Source: Clostridiales bacterium
GTDB taxonomy: Bacteria > Bacillota > Clostridia > Christensenellales > Borkfalkiaceae
Assembly: GCA_015069615.1 (NCBI GenBank)
Contig: SVIF01000013.1
Location: 1 to 40,582 of the forward strand
DNA length: 40,582 nt
Reading direction: 5' to 3'
Below the pieces are notes generated by a model that did not search any database, was not told the DNA's origin, and saw nothing but the letters and a program-made list of their open reading frames with translations. Positions within the stretch are counted from its first letter, which is position 1, and each line of letters begins with the position of its first letter. Positions 26,263 to 33,274 of the stretch are shown here, one piece after another. The position numbers and the translations under genes were made by a program.

Positions 26263-27173
26263 ATACCAAAGTGAATCTTCTTGGGATAGAGCTGGATAAC
26301 CCCGTAATTCCCGCAAGCGGAACCTTTGGCTTCGGCTACGAATTCGCGGAAATTTACGATATCAATATGCTTGGCACGTTTTCCTTTAAGGGTACTACTT
26401 TAAATCCCCGTTTCGGCAACCCCACCCCCCGCATTGCGGAATGTAGGGAAGGGATGATTAACGCCGTGGGCTTGCAAAACCCCGGGGTGGAAAAAGTGGT
26501 GGCCGAAGAACTGCCTAAACTAAAAAAATGTTTCCACAAAAAAGTAATGGCAAACGTAAGCGGTTTTTCGTTAGAAGAATACGCGAAAACTTGCGAAATT
26601 TTAGATAAGGAAGAACAAGTCGGCTGGCTGGAAGTCAACGTTTCTTGCCCCAACGTACACGGCGGCGGAATGAGTTTCGGTACGCAACCCGAAGCGGCTG
26701 CTTCCGTAGTGCGCGCGGTAAAAGCGGTAACCACCAAGCCCGTTATCGTAAAACTTTCCCCCAACGTTACGGATATCGTGGCAATCGCCAAAGCGTGTGA
26801 AGAAGCGGGCGCGGATGGGATTAGTTTGGTGAATACCCTTCTTGGTATGCGCATTGACCTAAAAACTAAAAAACCCGTCATCGCCAACAAAATGGGCGGT
26901 TTTTCGGGTAGGGCAATCTTCCCCGTGGCGCTTCGTATGGTGTACCAAGTAGCGCACGCGGTGAAAATCCCCGTCATCGGTATGGGTGGCGTTGCTACTG
27001 CCGAGGACGTAATTGAAATGATGCTTGCCGGCGCAACTGCCGTTGAAGTAGGCGCGGAAAACTTAATTAACCCCTACGCTTGTAAGGATATTATTGAAAG
27101 TTTGCCCGCCGTAATGAAAAAGTATAATATATCTTCGCTGAAAGAAATTATAGGAGGTGTCCGTGATGAATAG
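26256..27173 (+). CDS. pyrD: Dihydroorotate dehydrogenase, class 1B catalytic subunit
   Basis: 305 residues. Oxidises dihydroorotate to orotate with [14 protein letters not shown] and NAVGLQNPG near the N-terminus, [11 protein letters not shown] with the class 1 catalytic Cys, KLSPNVTDI, and the FMN phosphate site [19 protein letters not shown]. The adjoining pyrK makes it NAD-dependent type 1B, typical of anaerobic Firmicutes. AAGGAGG lies in pyrK just before the ATG. Confidence 0.96.
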   Translation: MVDTKVNLLGIELDNPVIPASGTFGFGYEFAEIYDINMLGTFSFKGTTLNPRFGNPTPRIAECREGMINAVGLQNPGVEKVVAEELPKLKKCFHKKVMANVSGFSLEEYAKTCEILDKEEQVGWLEVNVSCPNVHGGGMSFGTQPEAAASVVRAVKAVTTKPVIVKLSPNVTDIVAIAKACEEAGADGISLVNTLLGMRIDLKTKKPVIANKMGGFSGRAIFPVALRMVYQVAHAVKIPVIGMGGVATAEDVIEMMLAGATAVEVGAENLINPYACKDIIESLPAVMKKYNISSLKEIIGGVRDE

Positions 27174-27867
27174 GGACGTAATCGTAGCGTTGGATTTTGA
27201 TAGTAAGGAAAAGGTTTTTGCCTTCCTTGATAAGTTTGAAGGCAGAAAGCCCTTTGTAAAAATCGGTATGGAATTATATTATGCCGAAGGCCCCGAAATC
27301 GTAAAGGAAATTAAGCGCCGCGGTCATAAAATCTTTTTGGACTTGAAACTCCACGATATTCCCAACACCGTGAAAAAGGCAATGGCAGTTCTTTCGGCGT
27401 TGGACGTAGATATGACCAATTTGCACGCAAGCGGAACCGTTCGTATGATGCAAGGCGCGTTAGAAGGGTTAACCCGTGCGGACGGCACCCGTCCTATGCT
27501 AATTGCGGTAACCCAGTTAACTTCTACCGACCAAGAAAGTATGGAAAAAGACTTGTGGATTGAAAAACCCTTGGACGAGGTAGTTATGCACTACGCGGAA
27601 AACGCGAAAGTTGCGGGCTTGGACGGGGTAGTTTGTTCCCCCTTGGAAGCAGGCAAGGTACACGGCGTGTGTGGGGATAACTTCGTAACCGTAACCCCCG
27701 GCGTTCGCTTTGCGGATGGGGATATCGGCGATCAAAAGCGCGTTACCACCCCCGCAAAAGCAAGGGAACTTGGCTCTGACTTTATCGTTGTGGGCCGCCC
27801 CATTACCGCTGCGGAAGACCCCGTTGCGGCGTATAACCGTTGCGTAAAAGAATTCTTAGGCGAATAA
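27166..27867 (+). CDS. pyrF: Orotidine 5'-phosphate decarboxylase
   Basis: 233 residues from ATG 27166, which is eight bases after a perfect AGGAGG; in-frame GTGs at 27157 and 27163 are too close to it. The catalytic DxKxxD motif is [26 protein letters not shown] at the start and the phosphate-binding [14 protein letters not shown] then VVGRPIT near the end are typical of the short PyrF type. Last step of UMP synthesis. Overlaps pyrD by eight bases. Confidence 0.96.
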   Translation: MNRDVIVALDFDSKEKVFAFLDKFEGRKPFVKIGMELYYAEGPEIVKEIKRRGHKIFLDLKLHDIPNTVKKAMAVLSALDVDMTNLHASGTVRMMQGALEGLTRADGTRPMLIAVTQLTSTDQESMEKDLWIEKPLDEVVMHYAENAKVAGLDGVVCSPLEAGKVHGVCGDNFVTVTPGVRFADGDIGDQKRVTTPAKARELGSDFIVVGRPITAAEDPVAAYNRCVKEFLGE

Positions 27868-27886
27868 AAAATAGGAGAATAGAACA

Positions 27887-28525
27887 ATGACCGAATTACA
27901 ACGTAAAATTGCAAAAGATTTACTTTCCATTAAAGCGGTATTCTTCCGCCCCGAAGAACCCTTCACTTGGGCAAGCGGTATCAAAAGCCCCGTATATTGC
28001 GATAACCGTTTAACCTTAACCGCGCCCGCCGTTCGTACGGACGTAGAAACCGGGCTTGCCGAAGTAATTAAGGCGGAATATCCCGAAGTGGAAGTTTTGA
28101 TGGGTACTTCTACCGCAGGGATCGCGCACGCCGCTATCACCGCGCATTTAATGGATTTACCCATGGGGTACGTACGTTCGGGCGCGAAAGACCACGGCCG
28201 TCAAAACCAAATTGAAGGGAAGCTTGAAAAAGGCCAAAAGGTAGTAGTAGTGGAAGATTTAATCTCTACGGGCGGCAGCTGTATCGAAGTGGTTAACGTA
28301 TTACGTGAAGCAGGCGCCGAAGTTTTGGGTATCGTAAGCATCTTTACCTACGGTATGCAAAAGGGTATCGACCGTTTGGCTGCAGCTAGCGTTAAGAACG
28401 TTTCCTTAACCAATTTCGACGTAATTGCCGAAGTAGCCGCCGAAGAAAACTACATCAAGCCCGAAGACGTAGCGCGTTTGATTCAGTTTAGAAACAACCC
28501 CTCTGACGAGTCCTGGATCAAGTAA
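27887..28525 (+). CDS. pyrE: Orotate phosphoribosyltransferase
   Basis: 212 residues. Adds PRPP to orotate to make OMP. FTWASGIKSPVYCDNR (orotate site), MGTSTAGIAHA, GYVRSGAKDHGRQNQIEG (catalytic loop) and the PRPP motif VVVVEDLISTGGS. RBS TAGGAG. It ends the first block of pyr genes; the 447-bp repeat-filled gap before pyrB begins right after its stop, with no clear terminator. Confidence 0.96.
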   Translation: MTELQRKIAKDLLSIKAVFFRPEEPFTWASGIKSPVYCDNRLTLTAPAVRTDVETGLAEVIKAEYPEVEVLMGTSTAGIAHAAITAHLMDLPMGYVRSGAKDHGRQNQIEGKLEKGQKVVVVEDLISTGGSCIEVVNVLREAGAEVLGIVSIFTYGMQKGIDRLAAASVKNVSLTNFDVIAEVAAEENYIKPEDVARLIQFRNNPSDESWIK

Positions 28526-28587
28526 AACAGCCCATATACTACGCAATACTGCGTTTGCTGCTAGGACTTTGGACTTCGATAACCAAT

Positions 28588-28858
28588 AAGGTTCATCTCA
28601 CCCCAAATTCCTAGCGAGCCTTGTCTTGCTTGTATCTGAACTGTTTTACGCGAAAGAGCGAGCCTTGTATCACTTGCTTCTAAACTGTTTTATGGAAAAC
28701 GAACAAGGTTCATCTCGCCCCAAAATCCTAGCGAGCCTTGTCTTGCTTGTATCTGAACTGTTTTACGCGAAAGAGCGAGTCTCGTCTTGCTTGTTTCTAA
28801 ACCGCCTTATGGGGAAGCGAGCCTTGTATCACTTGCTTCAACCGCCGAATACGTCATT
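28588..28858. repeat. Degenerate 42-44 bp repeat array between pyrE and pyrB
   Basis: A 75-bp sequence at 28588-28662 recurs at 28705-28779 with two mismatches. Inside it is a smaller unit that starts GCGAGYCTYGT and contains CTTGCTTSTWTCT and a CTGTTTTA-like end. Five such units start at 28614, 28658, 28731, 28775 and 28817, mostly 42-44 bp apart. GCTAGGA (28559-28565) is also complementary to TCCTAGC (28609-28615). The whole stretch 28526-28972 has no convincing gene; an ORF through the repeats (28626-28877) is an artefact of repeat length. A hairpin (28941-28956) lies close to the pyrB ribosome site. Confidence 0.8.
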
Positions 28859-28972
28859 CTTCGCCTACCTACTTTGACGGGCTTGGCGGAGAATCTAAAA
28901 CCATAGATAAAATTTACCACCCAAACGAAACCACCTTATCGCGCGTTCAAGCGCGCAAGTATAGGAGAAACT

Positions 28973-29893
28973 ATGAGAAGTGTAATTGATATTTTGGATT
29001 TATCCAAAGAGGAGATTGACGGGCTGATTGCCGTTGCAAACGACATAATTGCTCAACCCGAAGCGTACGCTGAAAAATGCAAGGGCAAAAAACTTGCCAC
29101 GCTGTTTTTCGAGCCCAGCACGCGTACCCGTTTAAGCTTTGAAGCCGCTATGTACGAACTTGGCGGTAACGTAATCGGGTTTTCGGAAGCAAGTTCCTCT
29201 TCCGCAAGCAAGGGGGAAAGCGTAGCGGATACCGCAAAGGTAATCAGCGAATACGCGGATATTATCGCAATGCGCCATCCCAAGGAAGGCGCGCCCTTAG
29301 TTGCCGCGCGCAACGCAACCATTCCCGTAATCAACGCGGGGGATGGCGGACACAATCACCCCACCCAAACCTTGGCGGATTTACTTACCATTTATCGCGA
29401 AAAGGGTGGCTTTAACAACCTTACGGTTGGGCTTTGCGGGGACTTAAAATTCGGTAGAACGGTACACTCCCTTCTCAACGCGCTTTCCCGCTACGAAGGG
29501 ATTAAGGTGGTGTTAATTTCCCCCGAAGAATTAAAAGTGCCCGATTACGTGAAAAGCGACTTATTAGATAAGTGCGGAATTCCTTACGAAGAAGTTACGG
29601 ATTTAGAAAGCGCGCTTCCTAATTTAGACGTTTTGTATATGACGCGCGTACAACGCGAACGCTTCTTTAACGAAGAAGAATATTTAAGGTTAAAGGATAG
29701 CTATATTCTTACGGTGGAAAAGCTTGCGCTTGCCAAACCCGATTTAGCCATTCTTCACCCCCTGCCCAGGGTAAACGAAATTAGCGTTGGGGTGGATAAC
29801 GACCCCCGCGCGTGCTATTTTAAGCAAGTGCGCTACGGCAAGTTTATGCGTATGGCGCTCATCCTAAAACTGTTGGAGGAAGCGGGAAAATGA
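28973..29893 (+). CDS. pyrB: Aspartate carbamoyltransferase catalytic subunit
   Basis: 306 residues. Condenses carbamoyl phosphate and aspartate. Carbamoyl-phosphate motif [13 protein letters not shown] (STRTR at residues 49-53), [18 protein letters not shown], and the aspartate-binding HPLPRVNEI. The start follows TAGGAG. Overlaps pyrI by four bases (ATGA), which fits assembly of an allosteric c6r6 holoenzyme. Its separation from pyrE by a repeat array may reduce or separately control its transcription. Confidence 0.96.
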   Translation: MRSVIDILDLSKEEIDGLIAVANDIIAQPEAYAEKCKGKKLATLFFEPSTRTRLSFEAAMYELGGNVIGFSEASSSSASKGESVADTAKVISEYADIIAMRHPKEGAPLVAARNATIPVINAGDGGHNHPTQTLADLLTIYREKGGFNNLTVGLCGDLKFGRTVHSLLNALSRYEGIKVVLISPEELKVPDYVKSDLLDKCGIPYEEVTDLESALPNLDVLYMTRVQRERFFNEEEYLRLKDSYILTVEKLALAKPDLAILHPLPRVNEISVGVDNDPRACYFKQVRYGKFMRMALILKLLEEAGK

Positions 29894-30303
29894 GAGTAGA
29901 CGAAATTCAAAACGGCGTAGTAATCGACCATATCCCCGCAGGTAAGGGGCAAAAACTGTATGAACTACTTGGCTTAAACGCGCTAGATTGCACGGTTGCG
30001 TTAATTCGTAACGCGGTAAGCGCAAAAACGGGTAAAAAGGATATTATAAAAATTGATGCGGATTTCCCCTTCAATTTGGATATTATCGGCTTTGTTTCCC
30101 CCGATATCACGGTAAACCGCATTGTAAACGGTGAAATTGTGGAAAAGCACCATATGGACCTGCCCGAAAAACTAATCGGTGTGGTTCGTTGCAAAAACCC
30201 CCGTTGTATTACTTCTACCGAACAGGAATTACAGCACGAATTCCGCTTAACGGATAGGGAAAACCGCGTATACCGTTGCGTATACTGCGAAAGCAAAGCC
30301 TAA
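29890..30303 (+). CDS. pyrI: Aspartate carbamoyltransferase regulatory subunit
   Basis: 137 residues, a little shorter than the 150-residue enteric PyrI. The allosteric nucleotide domain begins [18 protein letters not shown], and the zinc domain has all four cysteines (101, 106, 130, 133; CKNPRC and CVYC). This subunit gives CTP inhibition. Its presence means pyrimidine flow is controlled both at the enzyme (PyrI) and the RNA level (PyrR). A terminator follows. Confidence 0.96.
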   Translation: MRVDEIQNGVVIDHIPAGKGQKLYELLGLNALDCTVALIRNAVSAKTGKKDIIKIDADFPFNLDIIGFVSPDITVNRIVNGEIVEKHHMDLPEKLIGVVRCKNPRCITSTEQELQHEFRLTDRENRVYRCVYCESKA

Positions 30304-30327
30304 CGGAAGGTATTATAAACAAAAAGT

Positions 30328-30354
30328 CCGCCCTTGCTTTTTAAGGGCGGTTTT
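30328..30354 (+). terminator. Intrinsic terminator after pyrI
   Basis: An 8-bp stem CCGCCCTT/AAGGGCGG with a 7-nt loop, then TTTT. End of the pyr transcription unit. Confidence 0.85.
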
Positions 30355-30402
30355 GCGTTAGGGCGAAACGCGTTTTCCCCTCTTTCGCAAAAAGGAGATA
30401 GG

Positions 30403-30861
30403 ATGTATCAAATTATGTACGTATGCCACGGCAATATTTGCCGTTCGCCCATGGGGGAATTTATTTGCAAGCACCTTGTGGAAAAAATGGGGCTTGAGGG
30501 GAAGGTTTCCGTGTCCTCCTCCGCAACCTCTACCGAAGAAATTGGGAACCCCGTGTATCCCCCCGCGCGTAGGGAAATGGATAAACGCGGAATTCCCCAT
30601 TCGCCGCGCGGTGCGGTGCAAATTACCCGTGCGGACGGGGAAAATTACAACCTAATTTTGTGTATGGACGAAAACAATATCCGTAATTTGCGCCGAATTC
30701 TTCGCCCCGAAGACATGGGAAAGGTGAAAAAAATTCGCGCCTTTTCGGGTTTTGACGGGGACGTGGCGGATCCGTGGTACACGGGGGATTTTTCCACCGC
30801 CTTTCAGCAAATTTACGATGGTACCAAGGCAATGTTAGAAACCCTTTCTAAGGGGCTGTAA
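30403..30861 (+). CDS. Low-molecular-weight protein-tyrosine phosphatase
   Basis: 152 residues from ATG 30403 (AAAAGGAG upstream). The P-loop VCHGNICRSPMGE gives the nucleophile Cys8 and Arg14, and DPWYTGDF provides the catalytic general acid Asp123. All catalytic residues are present. In Firmicutes such phosphatases counter tyrosine kinases in capsule or stress control, but no kinase gene is nearby. It is followed after nine bases by an FAD oxidoreductase gene. Confidence 0.93.
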   Translation: MYQIMYVCHGNICRSPMGEFICKHLVEKMGLEGKVSVSSSATSTEEIGNPVYPPARREMDKRGIPHSPRGAVQITRADGENYNLILCMDENNIRNLRRILRPEDMGKVKKIRAFSGFDGDVADPWYTGDFSTAFQQIYDGTKAMLETLSKGL

Positions 30862-30870
30862 GGGGGCTTT

Positions 30871-32097
30871 ATGGCGGTTTATACTTATACGAAACAAATA
30901 CCCATTGGGGAAGAATACGACGTAATTGTGGCGGGTGCAGGGCCTTCGGGCGTTGCGGCAGCGATTGCTTCGGCAAGAACGGGCGCAAAAACTTTACTTT
31001 TGGAGCGTTCGGGCGCGCCCGGTGGTATGTGGACGGGCGGTTTGGTAAACCCCTTGTTCGACGGGGAAAATAAAACGGGGATTATGCGTGAAATTCTAAC
31101 CGAACTGAAAGAACAAAACGCTTTTGGCGGTTTTTGGAATATCACCTATAACTTTGAAACGTTAAAGGGGATTTTAGATGAAAAACTTGCCGTATCGGGC
31201 GTAACCGTGTTATACGATACCACCCTTACGGACGTACGAAAGGAAGGAAACCGCGTTACGGGTATCGTCGCGCAAGAAAAGGGTGGGGAAGTATTGTATC
31301 CTTGCAAAGTTGCCGTGGATTGCACGGGGGATGCCTACCTTACCTACCTATCGGGCGGCGCGTACGACGTAGGCGGGAAAAACGGGGAGTGCCAAAGCAT
31401 GACCTTGATGTTCTACGTGGGCGGCGTAACCTTTATGCAACAGGGCGCAAACGATTTATCCAAAATGATAGACGAAGCGGTGGAAAAATACGGGTTAAAT
31501 TACCGTTTGCCCTTCCGCCAGCCCTACGTAATTCGTATTCCCAACACGGATACCGCCGTGGTACAATTAACGCATATGTACGGGGTAAACCCCCTTTCCA
31601 CGCGCGAAATTTCGCAAGCTTATGCCGAGGGCAGAAAGCAAGCAAGGGAAGTGTTCCATGTAATGAAAACCTATATTCCCGAATTTAAGGATATGGAACT
31701 TTTATTAACCGCGCCTATGCTGGGGATTCGGGAAAGCAGGCGCATCGTGGGGGAATACACCCTTACGGTGGAAGATTTGGTGGAAGGCAGAAAGCCAAAA
31801 GATAGCCTTTGCATTTGCACCTTTAATATCGACGTACACCAAGCAAACAGCGTGGAACAAAAAAACCGTGGCGTACAGCCCTACGGAATTCCCTACCGCT
31901 CGCTAATCCCAAAGGGATTAGAAGGGCTACTTGTTGCGGGCAAAACCATTAGTGGTTCGCACGAAGCAATGGCTTCCTACCGCGTAACGGGGAATTGCGT
32001 TGCCATGGGGGAAGGCGCAGGCAAAGCCGCCGCCCTAGCCGCTTTAACTTGCCGTAGCGTAAGGGACGTAGATATCAATGAAATTATTCCTAGATAG
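30871..32097 (+). CDS. FAD-dependent oxidoreductase (FAD_oxidored family)
   Basis: 408 residues. The dinucleotide motif YDVIVAGAGPSGVAAAIASA and the ERSGAPGGMWTGG segment mark the PF12831-type FAD-dependent oxidoreductases. The C-terminal FAD site is GLLVAGKTISGSHEAMASYR, then VTGNCVAMGEGAGKAAALA. Substrates in this group are mostly unknown; some act on organic acids or sugars. It has no signal peptide, is probably co-transcribed with the phosphatase gene, and ends at a strong terminator. Confidence 0.88.
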   Translation: MAVYTYTKQIPIGEEYDVIVAGAGPSGVAAAIASARTGAKTLLLERSGAPGGMWTGGLVNPLFDGENKTGIMREILTELKEQNAFGGFWNITYNFETLKGILDEKLAVSGVTVLYDTTLTDVRKEGNRVTGIVAQEKGGEVLYPCKVAVDCTGDAYLTYLSGGAYDVGGKNGECQSMTLMFYVGGVTFMQQGANDLSKMIDEAVEKYGLNYRLPFRQPYVIRIPNTDTAVVQLTHMYGVNPLSTREISQAYAEGRKQAREVFHVMKTYIPEFKDMELLLTAPMLGIRESRRIVGEYTLTVEDLVEGRKPKDSLCICTFNIDVHQANSVEQKNRGVQPYGIPYRSLIPKGLEGLLVAGKTISGSHEAMASYRVTGNCVAMGEGAGKAAALAALTCRSVRDVDINEIIPR

Positions 32098-32126
32098 GAG
32101 AAATTAAAGCAATCTAGATAAAGAAA

Positions 32127-32170
32127 AACACCCCGCCGTGGCGATTTCGCCACGGCGGGGTGTTATTTTT
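32127..32170. terminator. Strong intrinsic terminator after the FAD oxidoreductase
   Basis: A perfect 18-bp arm pair (32127-32144 and 32147-32164) rich in G and C, followed by ATTTTT. It effectively isolates the upstream genes from the AT-rich island. Confidence 0.95.
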
Positions 32171-32202
32171 AGAGATCCTATCGCGTTTGCTTCAAGATAA
32201 CA
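32171..32202. repeat. Diverged copy of the interspersed repeat head segment
   Basis: AGAGATCCTATCGCGTTTGC, then TTCAAGATAACA, resembles the segment at 7558-7589 (GGGATTCTATCGCTAACGCT, then CCAGAATGACAA) at most positions. It abuts the left boundary repeat of the AT-rich island, suggesting the site is a repeat hotspot. Confidence 0.45.
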
Positions 32203-32209
32203 AAAAAAT

Positions 32210-32257
32210 AAGCCCCCTTATATGGGCGTCACTCATAGGGATTTAAATTTTAAACAG
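32210..32257. repeat. Left inverted boundary repeat of the AT-rich island
   Basis: Begins AAGCCCCCTTATA and contains AGGGATTT and ACAG. The reverse complement of 33206-33249 begins with the same 13 bases, keeps AGGGATTT at the same distance, and ends GACAG. About 30 of 44 positions agree overall by eye. The pair encloses about 1.0 kb of AT-rich sequence, like terminal repeats of a small mobile or MITE-like element. Confidence 0.65.
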
Positions 32258-32290
32258 CGTATTTAGTTTTATGCTAAATACGCTGTTTTT
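32252..32290. terminator. Terminator of the XRE gene in the island
   Basis: A perfect 15-bp inverted repeat (32252-32266 and 32274-32288, 7-nt loop) lies directly after the minus-strand XRE stop. It partly overlaps the left boundary repeat. T-runs are present on both sides, so it may work in both directions. Confidence 0.85.
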
Positions 32291-32292
32291 GT

Positions 32293-32496
32293 TTATTCTT
32301 TGTAATATTCTTCAAATAAATCGTTTGGAGTACATTCCAATATGTCGCAAATTGCTTTTAAATTTTCAAATTTAATGCTTGAAGTTTGATTGTTTACAAT
32401 TTTATTAAAATTTTGATAACTCAATCCTAACTGTATATATAGCCAATACTTTGTTTTGCCTTTTTGTTCTAGTATTTCTTTTATTCTCAATTTCAT
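32293..32496 (-). CDS. XRE-family HTH regulator of the peptide island
   Basis: 67 residues from the ATG at 32496 (AGGGG six bases upstream); an in-frame TTG at 32502 is less likely. The HTH region is TKYWLYIQLGLSYQNFNKIV, followed by KFENLKAICDILECTPNDLF, the usual C-terminal part of small Cro/C1 proteins. It is AT-rich, using ATA, TTA and AGA codons unlike its neighbours. It is divergent from the small ORF and peptide gene, whose promoter contains a perfect palindrome, so it probably represses that promoter. Confidence 0.87.
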   Translation of the reverse strand: MKLRIKEILEQKGKTKYWLYIQLGLSYQNFNKIVNNQTSSIKFENLKAICDILECTPNDLFEEYYKE

Positions 32497-32507
32497 AATC
32501 AACCCCT

Positions 32508-32535
32508 ACATTATATATTGTTTACATTATATATT
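32508..32535. repeat. Direct repeat TACATTATATATT, two copies, upstream of the XRE gene
   Basis: The 13-mer occurs at 32508-32520 and 32523-32535, 15 bp apart, in the region that should hold the XRE gene's own promoter. AATGTATACATT (32572-32583), a perfect 12-bp palindrome, shares the TACATT core on the other promoter. Together they look like binding sites of one regulator. Confidence 0.5.
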
Positions 32536-32545
32536 ATAAAAATAC

Positions 32546-32574
32546 TTGACAAGTAGACTTGTAGGTTATATAAT
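32546..32574 (+). promoter_or_regulatory. Perfect consensus promoter with palindromic operator
   Basis: TTGACA at 32546-32551 and TATAAT at 32569-32574 with a 17-bp spacer: a fully consensus sigma-A promoter. The spacer carries ACAAGT-AG-ACTTGT (32549-32562), a perfect 14-bp palindrome that overlaps the -35 box. Such a strong promoter normally needs tight repression, which the divergent XRE protein could supply. Confidence 0.88.
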
Positions 32575-32608
32575 GTATACATTAGATAAAATACAAAAAG
32601 ATGTAACA

Positions 32609-32818
32609 ATGGTGGAAGAATATGAAAAAAGAATAGAGATTATCTTAAAACCATTAGGCATTGTAACTACTAATTTAAATAGTAATTTAAGAAAATATGC
32701 AGAGGTTGAGTTAAATGCTTTTAATGAAATTAAGAAACTTTTTATACACACATACGTTTCTTATAACGAAGAAGACTTGAATCAAGCAATCAATAATATG
32801 TTAAAAAACTATATTTGA
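32609..32818 (+). CDS. Small ORF of unknown function in the peptide island
   Basis: 69 residues from the ATG at 32609. An in-frame ATG at 32573 overlaps the -10 box, so the transcript would start after it; no good Shine-Dalgarno sequence precedes either. The sequence is mostly helical and charged (VEEYEKRIEIILKPLG, RKYAEVELNAFNEIKK, EEDLNQAINNMLKNYI) with no membrane segment. I do not recognise it. It lies between the promoter and the peptide precursor, 32 bp before it, so it could be an immunity, regulatory or adaptor protein. Confidence 0.55.
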   Translation: MVEEYEKRIEIILKPLGIVTTNLNSNLRKYAEVELNAFNEIKKLFIHTYVSYNEEDLNQAINNMLKNYI

Positions 32819-32850
32819 TTGAAGATTAATATTAAAAGGAGGTAAAAGTT

Positions 32851-32973
32851 ATGAAGTATACAAAGCCAGTTGTTATTGCTCAAAATAAAAAGAGTGGTTC
32901 TTACGCTGCAGGTTGCCCCGCAAATAAGAATGGCTATGGTCCTTATTGTAGGAATTGCGACAGAGTACAATAA
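32851..32973 (+). CDS. RiPP-like Cys-containing precursor peptide
   Basis: A 40-residue ORF with AAAGGAGGT as a perfect ribosome site eight bases before the ATG, implying high expression. The leader-like N-terminus MKYTKPVVIAQNKKSG is followed by SYAAG, a small-residue stretch like many leader cleavage sites. A core-like C-terminus follows: CPANKNGYGPYC, then RNCDRVQ, with cysteines at 22, 33 and 36. It has no membrane segment or standard signal peptide. A stable hairpin follows and then a gene start that resembles a peptide-maturation protein. This is the layout of ribosomally made, post-translationally modified peptides; class and modification are unknown. Confidence 0.7.
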   Translation: MKYTKPVVIAQNKKSGSYAAGCPANKNGYGPYCRNCDRVQ

Positions 32974-32981
32974 CGCGTTTG

Positions 32982-33016
32982 TTATAGCCACTTAAAGTTA
33001 ATTTAAGTGGCTATAA
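32982..33016 (+). promoter_or_regulatory. Intercistronic hairpin after the precursor peptide gene
   Basis: A perfect 15-bp stem (32982-32996 and 33002-33016) with a 5-nt loop and no clean U-tract. It sits between the precursor stop and the next ribosome site. In RiPP operons such hairpins keep precursor mRNA far more abundant than downstream enzyme mRNA, by partial termination or by stabilising the 3' end. Confidence 0.8.
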
Positions 33017-33037
33017 TAATTAAAAGGAGAAAGCACT

Positions 33038-33152
33038 ATGTATTATTTATTAAGAAAAGATTGTTACACAAGGACTGTTGGAGAATTCGGATAACATTAG
33101 AAAAAATTGTTTCACAAGTATAGCTCACTATACTTTGCAAACAAAGCTGTGA
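33038..33152 (+). pseudogene. Frameshifted start of a probable peptide-maturation (PqqD/radical SAM-type) protein
   Basis: AAAAGGAGAAAG precedes an ATG that reads MYYLLRKDCYTRTVGEFG and then stops at 33092-33094. That opening resembles PqqD-like or radical-SAM maturase N-termini of the pattern MYYxLRKDxYxRxxGxxGYI. Dropping one A at 33093-33094 changes TAAC to TAC, restores GEFGYI and continues open for 16 more residues to a stop at 33150-33152. This fits a frameshifted and truncated maturase gene. Alternatively, the 18-residue ORF is itself a second short peptide. Family assignment is from pattern memory only. Confidence 0.45.
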
Positions 33153-33172
33153 GTTTTTGCAAGGCAAAAAGT

Positions 33173-33203
33173 AAAGGATAGCAAATTTTTTGCTATCCTT
33201 TTA
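33173..33203 (+). terminator. Intrinsic terminator at the end of the peptide island
   Basis: A perfect 13-bp stem AAAGGATAGCAAA/TTTGCTATCCTTT with a TTT loop. It ends the island operon just inside the right boundary repeat. Confidence 0.88.
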
Positions 33204-33205
33204 TG

Positions 33206-33249
33206 CTGTCTAAAAAATCCCTAATGGCAACCGCCTTATAAGGGGGCTT
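33206..33249. repeat. Right inverted boundary repeat of the AT-rich island
   Basis: Inverse partner of 32210-32257; it ends TATAAGGGGGCTT, the exact reverse complement of the first 13 bases of the left copy. See the left copy for the comparison. Normal-composition sequence resumes directly after it with the ABC permease gene. Confidence 0.65.
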
Positions 33250-33274
33250 TTAAGTTTTTTCTTTATTCCTTTTT

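Noticed and set aside
28588-28858. CRISPR array
   Set aside because: The units are too degenerate, abut each other without unique spacers of even length, and no cas genes are nearby.
28626-28877. 83-residue plus-strand ORF between pyrE and pyrB
   Set aside because: It is made of the 42-44 bp repeat units read through, has no ribosome site, and its repeated residues (LVSELFYAKER) follow the DNA repeat.
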